The translations under genes were made by a program, and so were the position numbers. DNA of 64,000 nt. Origin: Trachythela sp. YZ-2020. Lineage: Eukaryota > Cnidaria > Anthozoa > Malacalcyonacea > Clavulariidae. The DNA lies in NCBI GenBank assembly GCA_016169945.1, contig JADLSH010000191.1, positions 647,501-711,500 on the forward strand. The letters run 5' to 3'. Positions 32,831 to 42,268 of this stretch are shown piece by piece (the stretch's first letter is position 1; the number at the start of each line of letters is the position of its first letter). The notes beneath the pieces are model-generated. The model was not told the origin of the DNA. It saw only the letters and a program-made list of their open reading frames with translations, and did not search any database.

Positions 32831-33887
32831 CCGAGCCTGAGGCGAATAATTGTTTTAGTAAATTACATAGGTGATTATTTGGAAAAAAATAAAAAATGCA
32901 CATTTCAAAATTATTTTAATTGAATATTTACGATAAAAGCGGCTTAAAAACGCTTTAGGTGATTATCGCGTATTAATCCGAAGTAGCGCAACCAATCAGC
33001 GTTGAGAACTTTCAATGTCCGAAATCGCGTTGTAATTCTTGCAGCAAGAATTGCATCCTGTAGCATGGCATCAGAGTGCATGGATCAACCTTCACTCAAC
33101 GGGCTAACCAAGTCGGCCATTCGCGTTCAAAAATCATATCAGAAGGCGCAGGAAATGCAATTCCAGTGGTTCAAATTATACCCAACCTAACACCTCTTTG
33201 ACGCTACAACACATCACCAAGAATACTCCATGTTCTACATAAAAGCAGTGGCGTAAGAACTGGGGTCATAGGGGGGCACGTGCTCCTTCAAAGTGTCCTT
33301 TTCTCCATCGTAAAGCTATGGGGAAAGTGCCCTTTTTAATAGAAGAGGTGCCTTAAGATGCCTGGGCAGTTGGTTCCCTTGCATTCAACGCACTCATTTA
33401 AAAGCCCGCCTTGCAGACAATCGCGAAACATCTTGTTTGGTGACAGCGGTGGAAGAAATGAAGACCATTAAATTCTTAAATTTAAAACATTAAAACGCAC
33501 GGAACACAGTTTATATTTTCTACGAATAAACCATTATATATTACTTAGTATCACAGATGTTTATAAATTAGCATTTAGCATATATTTCGTTTCCTTTTAA
33601 AAAGTTGTTTTTTTCTAAAAATACAATGATTCAGCCTGAATTGATTCTCACATTCAAATTTAATAATTGAATATATGAAATTTTTACTTTTATACACTGT
33701 ATGATAACCACAAAGTATTAGCCTCTGGGCTTCAAGAAAGACGAGGTTATCCCATGTCCACGAACGTTATTGTTATTCAGAGGTATTCAGTTCTTGTCAG
33801 TGTTTTTTTCCAGCAACAATACATTCTTGGGCAAACGGCTAGATGCTGAAAGAATCACAAAATGTATAACTAATCGGTATATTACTG

Positions 33888-34260
33888 TGTTGGTGGCACA
33901 ATGATTAGAGCAAGTGCATGTCTACCTCTCTGACTCGGGTTTGACTTCTGTAATATGTAGTTTCCTGATTATAGTTTCGCGCCTCAGTCGCATGTGAGAA
34001 GAGTGCTTCCAGTTTAGCTCTACCAAACATCGCAGGATTTGCCTGGGTATTCCTGTTTCCTCTAGTAGTAACACTAAACCAATAATCAAGAGATCTTCCT
34101 TACTGGACCTCTAGGGAGAACAGATTAGAACTGATAGAGCTATCCAGTATAAACAGAGTTAGTTTAGTGTAGATTTCTTCCTGTAGTAACACTGGACAGA
34201 TAAGGGATTTTCCTTACTGGACCTATAAAGAGAACACCTTGGAACAGATAGAGTTGTCTA
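33888..34260 (+). repeat. tRNA-like SINE with two tail units, in 3' part of ShKT gene D
   Basis: Head near 33895 (gTGGCACAATGATTAGAGCA...), the body 'tcctgattatagtttcgc', and two tail units ending near 34260. The reading frame of gene D, if unspliced, stops inside its end. Confidence 0.6.
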
Positions 34261-36972
34261 GATTAGTCTGCACAAATGGTAACCATACCTAGCCTGTTTC
34301 TTCTCAGTCGGTGGCGTTCGGCCTTCGTATTCACTGGGTACGTCAATATTGAGATCATTTAGGGAGACTGGGGAGAGTGCCGGGGCGGGGACTGGTGACG
34401 GGTTTTCAGACCTGAGGACGGGGGGTGCTTGAATTGGTGTAACCTTTCCTTCATCTTTTTGCTGTCGCTGTTCCTCATTTTCTCTCATTCTTGTCTCTTC
34501 TTCCTCCGCGTATTCTTCCAAAGCTTCCTTCAAATCTTCTCTCTCGTCTTCGGTGAGGGGTGGGGGTGGTCGTGACGTGGGTTTTATGGGTTTGGGTGCA
34601 GTCGTGGGACGGGGAGAACGGCGCTTCGGGGGTTTCGCATACTTCACCGTGTAGCGACGGTTTGCAAATTTTTTGCAACTGTGGGGACATAATCTTTCCA
34701 TCTTCTTTTTATCTTCCCTGATTCCGCAGAATCCAGTTTTACCCCACATCGGGCAGCGTTCGTCTTTGTCGCTCGCTGATGGGTCATCTGGTTAACGAGA
34801 GTTAAGGAATCATGTTTAATTTAACTGTAAGATTATAGATTGCACGAAATAGTCGAATATACAAATTCTATTTATACTGGATAGCACTATCAGTTCTAAT
34901 CAGCTGTTCTCCGTAGAAGTCCAGTAAAGCTTATCCTTCATTGGTCTAAACTAAACTAAACTAAACTAAACTAAACTAAACTAAACTAAACTAAACTAAA
35001 CTAAACTAAACTATATTTATACTGCATAGCTCTAGCAGTTCTAGAAGTCCGTCTAACTAGAAGTCTAGTAAGAGTCATCACTTATTTGTCGGTCCATTGT
35101 TACTAAGCACCACAGGAGGAAACCTAAACTAAACTAACTTTATTTATACGCGTACGGGATAGCTCTATCTGTTCTGCCTAAACTGTGTTCCCTGGAGGTC
35201 TAGTAAGCCAGCCAGGACCGGATTAACCATATGGCAGAAGCGGCATATGCCACGGGCCCCGCGACTTCAAGGGGCCCCGCGCCTTCAAGGGGACCCGCGC
35301 TTTAGGCTGGAAAGAAAAATAGAATATTCTCAAACTTTATTAAGAAAATTAAAAGTGACGGACCAATTACCAATAGTGAATGTTATAATATCAGATACGT
35401 TACTGTCATTACATTACAAGATTGCAATTCAACCATATATACTTGAAACGGGTTAATTTTTTCAGGTTATAGAGCAGTCGGAAAAAGCCAAGTCGGGGCC
35501 CCGCGTGAACAACTGAAATGCCAGGGGCCCCGCGCTGCCTTAATCCGGCCCTGAAGCCAGCTATTCATCCAGAGTTACTACAGGAGGAAACCAGAGTACC
35601 CGAGGAAAACCTGCGGTGTGTGGTGGAGTCAAACTGAAAGCACTCTTCTCACATGTGACTGAGGTGAAATTACAGTCAGACGACTATATATTGCAGCAAG
35701 CGAATTCCGGTCACAATGGTACGTGTGATATACATACCATGACTGTGCACCAACACGCAATATCAAGCATTTACTTATTTCTAGTGTTAGTTTGTCCCTA
35801 ATTGTTTTTATAGGTTAAACATCAATATTGCAATCTTACCACTTCCACAAAGTTCACAACTCTTTTTACAAACGTCAATCATGAATGCAGAATAGTGCAA
35901 GCAATCACCATTCTTTGCCCAGGTGCGACATTTTGGGTGGTGATTTTTGCATTCTCCTTTTATTTTGCTTTTCTGTGCTATAATAAATATTAGAAGAGTA
36001 CTCTTATATCTTCTTTTTATACTATCATAGAATTGGACAGCCTAAATAGACATTTACGTTAATTACGTCCGTTGCCACCCAATTCACAACGCAGTCGCTC
36101 ATCGGCTGTACCTATTGCATATTACCTACCTCTATTATAAGGGCTACAAAAACGACACGCCAATATGCAGTTTTCACTCATGAATTGACGATTTACCAGG
36201 CACGTTTTCTCATTCAGCTTAATCATCCTAGCACATTGTAGTCTTGGCTTTCGATTCTTGCAATTTTCTGGTTTTATGCCTTTTGAATCTATGAGAAATA
36301 TTCTTTTAGACTTCTTTGTTTAGAAAATATAAAGAAGAGCTTCTACATAAATTTATCTCTTTATCAGTAAAGAAGCTCTCTCGTTTGCTTGCTCTCTCGC
36401 TCTCGTTCGCTCCAGCAATGAAAGTCGAAGAACCGTCCTTTCATGCAAACTCTCGCCTGCCAGTTCTTATACAACTTGTTCTCATCTGCCCATGCAATGT
36501 AGAGAGCAAGGAACACCCTCCTGTGAACTCGCCTCGCTGTAATTATCAGGACTTCACATGAAACAACTATATACTTACATGCTTTAAGGTCAAAATTTCC
36601 TATATCGCTCTTTTTAATTGGGGAGACCGTTTCTACTAAAAATGACAAAAATAGATTAATGCTTTCATTTTATGTTCTTATATTATTAAGATTAAACCGT
36701 CTTATAGAAAAATATCAGACGGGAAAATATCAGACATGATTTGTTCCCAGAACCATTGCCAGTATAAATAGCTTGTGTTTACACTAAGACGGGTGATGCG
36801 TCTTGACGAATGATCCATCCCTAGTATAAATCGGATCAATAATGGATAATTCTCATAAATACGCCATACCTTTCTTTTTCAAGAGATGCAATTTCTTGCA
36901 GAATACATTTTGACTGGAAATGAAGATGAGTAAGACTCCAAGTGCAATCCAAGAGAACCTTGGTGCGGACAT
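34258..36972 (-). CDS. Secreted ShKT protein D, three ShKT-type domains with Pro/Glu-rich tail
   Basis: Minus-strand exons: 36972-36870 (signal peptide, FSWIALGVLLIFISSQ core), 36635-36579, 36288-36130 (six-cysteine ShKT with NCKNRKPRLQC and ILACRFC), 35977-35840 (six-cysteine ShKT, GECKNHHPKC...CKKSCELC) and 34787-34258. The last exon opens with a four-cysteine ShKT-like domain (DERCPMWGKTGFC...RLCPHSC) without cysteines 1 and 6. About 110 residues rich in Pro, Arg and Glu follow (SPRPTTAPKPIKP, then an EEYAEEEETR helix). All introns are phase 1. The 3' end is uncertain: the frame stays open to 34258, but a good donor at 34289 could join an acceptor at 33845 and stop two codons later. Unlike genes A-C it is on the minus strand and has an acidic tail rather than a Gln or Gly/Tyr tail. 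A splice acceptor lies 16 bases before the ATG. Confidence 0.75.
34867..35175 (-). repeat. SINE tail units with (CTAAA)n tract, ShKT gene D intron 4
   Basis: Reverse-oriented SINE tail units separated by about a dozen 'ctaaa' pentamers at 34948-35011. Together with 35556-35760 this is one SINE copy split by the hAT insertion at 35213. Confidence 0.65.
35213..35553. mobile_element. hAT-like non-autonomous element with perfect 8-bp TSD
   Basis: Ends CAGGACCGGATTAA and TTAATCCGGCCCTG. The duplication AAGCCAGC is at 35205-35212 and 35554-35561. It is inserted into a SINE in intron 4 of ShKT gene D. GGGGCCCCGCG motifs sit just inside both ends. Confidence 0.9.
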
Positions 36973-38249
36973 TTTCACCTCTAATTCACTGCAAGATAAA
37001 GACATATTTATATGAAATATATGTTCCTGAACTAAGAACGTTTGCGAGAGCTTTTTGTCGAAAGGATTTGCGCAAAATCTGCGGGACTTTCGGCTATATC
37101 AAAGCAGATGCAATCATGATATACGCGGGCATCAAATTCCGAATAGATCAATTGATTCAAGTATTCTTTAGAAAGATAATAAAGGACCACGATCCCCAAG
37201 CAAGAGCCCTTTTCTTGCTTCACCCATATCGTAAGGCAAAAATTGCTTCAGTTCATATTTATAGTCATAAATTGTATACGAGATACCCCAAGACAAAACT
37301 GTGCGTTTTGCTTATGTACGGGCAAATGATTCAGTTTTCGAAATTTTTGGGCAACAAAAATGTAGACAATTAGATTGGGCAATTAGATTAGTTTTTGTGT
37401 TTAAACATGGTTACTGAAAACAGGTACCAAATACGTTTTGCGTAAACATTCCTTGTTCTTTTTCACAAGAATAATACTATTTTTACCTTTATACAAAAAC
37501 AATATCCAAAACTTTGTTTGAAACTGATCAACAAATCGCTAAATTTAATATCCCAAACGTTTGTCTTATCAACCAAAACGCGCGCGGTTTGTTTCAGTGG
37601 TTTGTTTCAGTGGTTTGTGCGTTAATTTAACCTGTCAATCTCGTACTTTTAACTAATCTAATTTGACATGAAAGCAAATATTTTGTAACAATGTTTTTAC
37701 TTTCAAATGTACTACATTATATTCTTACCTTTGAAGTTGTGTTTTATATCTGTTTCTGTGTGTTTCCAATTATTTAAGGTGTATTATTTTGTCTGATCAA
37801 AAGTTAAATTTAGTGTTCGCGGTTTTGTCATCGATCAGGAATAAATTACGCTTGGTTACGCATGCGTGAAACTGCATATGGTTATCAGTGTCGTTTCGAA
37901 AAGAAAAATAAGCGAAAACTTGCGCGAAAAAGTTAAGGGTCATATTTTCTTGAGTGTTTGCAACGAAATCTTGATGTCATCGCAAGACCAATTTTCACCC
38001 AAATTGAACCATCAAATGTGACTGATTAATCATTGGCATAAGGCCATTGATAGTTTTTTAGTTCCCTTGCGCGCTGACAGACAAATCGTCACAAACGTGA
38101 CGGCACGAGTACACGCACAAACACACACACGCACCAGCACAAACAATGAAACTCCCCCCCCTGCAACTGACCAAAATTGATAATTATTCTAAATCTCTGC
38201 CCGAACTTCAAGGTTTAATTGTCAAATTTTAACCTAATACGACTAAGCT
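36973..38249. other. Intergenic region between ShKT gene D and ADAT3
   Basis: It must contain promoters of both divergent genes. The 143-codon plus-strand ORF at 36942-37373 overlaps exon 1 of gene D and resembles no known family, so it is not called. No repeat family was recognised. Confidence 0.45.
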
Positions 38250-41200
38250 ATGGAATGCAAACCAAGCGAATCTGTTGCCAAGAAACTGAAATTAGATTTG
38301 ACTCAAAATAAACTGGTCAACTCGCTTTCAAAAGACAGTGAAATCAGACAAGAAAGTTGTACAAATGAAACAACAAGACCGCCATGTTGTGCGTCCCGGG
38401 CGCCGAGAAAACCACGAGCAATTTTACACGACAAATATTATCGATCGTTGGAAACAGGTCAGTAATTTTGTGAAATTTTTGGCTTATATTTGCTTGTCTT
38501 GTGAGCAAAGTTTGCTAAATAGTCTTTCACCCTTTGTATAGTTGAAGTTTTCACATGCACTGTGAACGATCGAAAACAGACCTCCAGATTAATGCGGTAT
38601 GGAAAAATTCAGTAACTTTTGTTGTGGGAAAAGTAGAATATTTTCAAGATTGTATATTAGTTTTGTGTTTTAAAATAGGGAAATTGGTGAAATATATAAA
38701 ATTGATAGTCTCAAGCATTTGAAACGTGTCAAGAGTGAGGGTTAGTTTACATACTTATTTTTTCAAGTGAATAAATGTGAAATCCCATATGGTCTAGTGG
38801 TTAGGATTTCTGGTTTTCACCCAGGCGGCCGGGGTTCGATTCCCGGTATGGGAAATACATTTTTTCTCGATTTGTAAGTATTTTTCTATTCATATCTTAC
38901 GATTTTCCAAGACATTCTAGCAGGAATTTTGCATAGTAGACTTTTATATTGCTTACCTTTTCCTAAAAAAATATTCCATGCTTTCTTTTGAAGTCGAAAA
39001 TTTGTTTATTTTGTGTTTACCTGTTCTCGTCCCATACTCCAAGTACAACACTCGGTCGCCTGCATTATATCGCAACCTGTTCGTAGCCTCGCAGGCACAG
39101 GGCCAGGATTTTGCCGTCAGGGAGGGACTGACACCTCGTTTTTGTGCTAGATTTTAATTCTTATTCCATTTCTATTAATTGTTGTTTTTTGACATGAATA
39201 GTAAAATAAAATTCATAAAAAGAAAGAAGAAAAAATATATAAAATAAAATGTCGAAAATATTTTCCCATACCGGGAATCGAACCCCGGCCGCCTGGGTGA
39301 AAACCAGAAATCCTAACCACTAGACCATATGGGATTTTCGAAAAAGTGGCGCTTAATAACGGGTCATTTGCCTGAAGGGCCATCAAATTGAAACATTCAA
39401 ATTAATGCTAGCTTGTTAAAAACATTGAAGTTTAACGTGAGACGACAACAGAACAATATCAAATGATGCTTTTATGATTTTGTAGGTGGAAGATTGGAAA
39501 TGATCATTACCACTGTCCCGGATGTAGCCACGTCAGGTGATCACATGACATTAAATGAATTATTCGACGGATCATCTGTGAACGTTGATGGACTTTCGGA
39601 GCCATCTGTGATCCGTGTTCCTAAATATCCCGCACTGACAAGACAGCAGTACGATGAGTGGTCCAAAATTTGGCCAATAACGTTTCACGAAGACAAACAG
39701 TAAGGGCCATAATTATATACAATTATACATCATACGATCCGTCTGGATCAAACTTGAGCAAAGAAAAGATAGTAATCTATTCTAACTGCACTCCTGTCCC
39801 CATTGGCTTACAGGCAGAGAGTTTTGGGAAATGCGAGCCCGTGAGCCGAGGAGCGAGGCTGTGAACTGTTTCCTTTGGGAGGGGAGGTAGGGAAATAACG
39901 ATGAATACAACAACCCAATCTGTGATACACAAAATTATCGCAATATCCTATTCCTGGTCAACAGCGTGGATAAATAAAATATTGATGCTTTTGTCTCAAA
40001 TATATAGACGCGGTGACGCACAGATATATGGTAATTCATATATCAGCTGAAATGGCCAAATAGCTAGGTTTTCCCAACTACACCCCCGGGCGCCTCGTTT
40101 AACAAACTGATCCCGACTTCAGTTGAGATCTCATTGTTTTATACCCAATGTTACGCATGACTGCACTTAGCCGGAATAGTTCGTCCCATGGCTATTAAGC
40201 CTTGTTTCCATTTGGTTATAACTGTCGTGAGCTGACAGGTGTTTGACGATGTGAAATAGTGGTAATGACTAAAAGGGATGGACGAAATAGTTCCAAAATT
40301 AAACTTAGAGTTTGCGTTACCTCTCGTGAATAGTCTATCTCGTCTTTTGTGTGCTCTGATGTAAATCAATCTTTAACATATCAACATCGATCATCCGTTG
40401 GATGGTGCCGGCCTTGATGGATGTTCTGCCTCTAGCATAATTCGGGCAGTTGTTGGCACGTTTTCCTATATAACCTAACCTAAAATATAAAGTTGCCGTA
40501 TTTTGTTATCTAGCATAACAAAACTCGTAAATGGTGATATGTTTGATGAGACGGAGCTACAAGGAATGATGGGGCATATGGAAGAAGCGATCCATGCAGC
40601 TGTCATAGCTAAGAGGAAAGGGATGGTGTGTAATTTAACATTTACGTCATGCTAAAATCATGTTCTGCCGCGTGATTTGTGTCTGAACTACCTGAAAAAG
40701 TTTACTAAGAACACTTCGAATTACGAGCGAAGATTCTTCGTCACGATTTTTCAGGGAGTTCAGACAAACCACAGCAATTTATATTGTGGACTACATTGGA
40801 CACCCCAGTTCGACGTTTTCCAGGGAGTGTAGATAGTATTCTTCAATTTATAGCTGCCCGTGTTTGTGTCTATACCTGAAAACGATTTTAAAAAAGCACT
40901 TCGATGTTTCGAACAAAGTTCTTTCGTCAGAAAGTTAGTAGTCGTTCAAAACGATGAATTTCAGGTAGTTCAAACTTTTTAGGTCGTTTTGTACTGTTTT
41001 TACTTCGTTTTTAGTGTCCAGTTGGAGCTGTGATTGTGAATCCAAAAACGGACAAAATTTTATGCAAAGCGCATGACCGGAGTTCCGAACATCCATTACG
41101 TCATACTAGCATGATCTGTATTGACCTGGTTGCTAAGCTACATGGAGGAGGAGCCTGGGATCTAGACATGGACTTTACAAATTATGTGGAGGGGAAAAGA

Positions 41201-41868
41201 AGGACAATGAGTGATACACATTTGTGCTCAAGTGGAGATTGCGGTAATGAAGCTGCAAACCCTGCAATTGAGTGCAGTGATGAAAGTTTCAATAGGAAAG
41301 TTGATCATGATTGTTCAAGTAAAACTGGTACCAAAGATGAAAGGACACAAAGTTCAGTTGATAAAAACTCGACTTGTTCTGTAACAGAAAATGAAAGGTC
41401 ATTACAGAGAAACGATTTAAAGACATTTGGTGAAGACACGCCATACTTGTGCACAGGATATGATCTGTATATTACTAGGGAACCCTGTGCAATGTAAGTA
41501 ATAGTTAGGTCTCACTATTAAAGCACTATCGTTTTTGTTTGCCCCAGTAAACCTCTTCATCTAATAACTGTGAGTTAACCAATCCTATATATCAGTGTCT
41601 ACATTTCTGAAGTAGTGAAGTTGATCACCATCTGCTGGTCCTTTTGCATGCTTTCGTGGAACATTAAAAGACGAATCTGTTTTTCTATTTTAGGTGTGCA
41701 ATGGCGTTACTCCACTCAAGAATACGTCGAGTTTTCTACGCCTGCGCGTTTCCATCATTTGGAGGATTGGGTTCCAAATATAAGACTCATTGTTTGGACT
41801 GCACAAACCATCATTTTGAGGTTTTTTCCGGTTTGTTGGAAACTAAATGTAACGAACTTCTTTTATAA
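38250..41868 (+). CDS. ADAT3: tRNA-specific adenosine deaminase-like subunit ADAT3
   Basis: Five exons: 38250-38457, 39486-39699, 40514-40625, 41015-41493 and 41694-41868 (TAA), 395 residues. ADAT3 pairs with catalytic ADAT2 to convert adenosine 34 to inosine in eukaryotic tRNAs. ADAT3 itself is a non-catalytic subunit. Diagnostic blocks: [74 protein letters not shown] (given here in parts: [24 protein letters not shown]) and the terminal HHFEVFSGLLE. The zinc-binding PCxxC motif is present, while the H-x-E proton shuttle position reads H-T-S, as expected of an inactive partner. A poorly conserved insert of about 80 Ser/Asp/Glu-rich residues separates the two halves of the deaminase fold. Intron 1 carries two tRNA-Glu genes in opposite orientations, and intron 3 carries GTGGTTTGTGTC-type repeats. 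Confidence 0.95.
38783..38854 (+). tRNA. tRNA-Glu (anticodon UUC)
   Basis: A 72-base cloverleaf with TCCCATA/TATGGGA acceptor arms, the A box TGGTCTAGTGG, an anticodon loop TTTTCAC (TTC), the B box GGTTCGATTCC and discriminator A. A run of T follows within ten bases (Pol III stop). No intron. It lies inside ADAT3 intron 1. Confidence 0.97.
39263..39334 (-). tRNA. tRNA-Glu (anticodon UUC), inverted second copy
   Basis: The exact reverse complement of the tRNA at 38783 over the whole mature sequence, with different flanks and its own downstream TTTT. About 410 bases separate the two genes. Confidence 0.97.
40664..40985. repeat. Two related inverted-repeat segments, ADAT3 intron 3
   Basis: 'TTTGTGTCTGAACTACCTGAAAA' (in part) with a mirrored 'TTTTCAGGGAGTTCAGACAAACCAC' (in part), and a second similar pair at about 40860-40985. 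Same family as 22974 and 57050. Confidence 0.6.
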
Positions 41869-42268
41869 AAGAGAATTAATAATTGTATTAAATAATGTTC
41901 ATCCTTAGATGCAAATTACGACGGTACTCGCTTGGCTTTGAGTTAACATAATTTATGCTAATTATTTCCGGTATTTATGATAATGTTTCGTAATTTATGC
42001 TAAATATTTTGTTAATTTATGCAAGCCAACGTAATTGACGAATTCCAAAGCCAGTCATTGAAGCAGATATCATATAAAGTCGAAATATCCTCACCAAGAC
42101 AAGACGACCTTTGTATTTTAAACCTTGGTATTTACAACCTGGAGTAATATATTGATTTTATATTTGGAAATATAAATAATATTGTGTCAGAAGATAATAT
42201 TTTTAAGCGTTTATAAACCTTCCAACATAGAAGACCGTCTTTATAAAGATTTGCATTTACGCTTCGTC
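41869..42268. other. Intergenic region ADAT3 to mucin-like gene
   Basis: AT-rich with short 'taatttatgctaa' repeats near 41945-42025. No gene. It probably holds the promoter of the mucin-like gene. The open frame extends upstream to 42182, but the signal peptide starts at the ATG at 42269. Confidence 0.45.

Larger units (their letters stand above)
31626..33838. other. Intergenic region between ShKT genes C and D
   Basis: No gene supported. It includes a hAT element at 32044-32474 inside an older repeat, a 128-base tandem duplication at 32578-32830, and a possible further element starting near 33246 (CAGTGGCGTAAGAACTGGG). Short ORFs such as 33002-33190 show no family resemblance. Confidence 0.5.

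Noticed and set aside
23284..36972. Calling the ShKT genes neurotoxins
   Set aside because: ShKT domains also occur in many non-toxic secreted proteins; multi-domain layout and low-complexity tails do not resemble single-domain channel blockers.
36942..37373. 143-codon plus-strand ORF
   Set aside because: It overlaps exon 1 and the upstream region of ShKT gene D on the opposite strand, has no recognisable family and no supporting splice context. Possible but unsupported.
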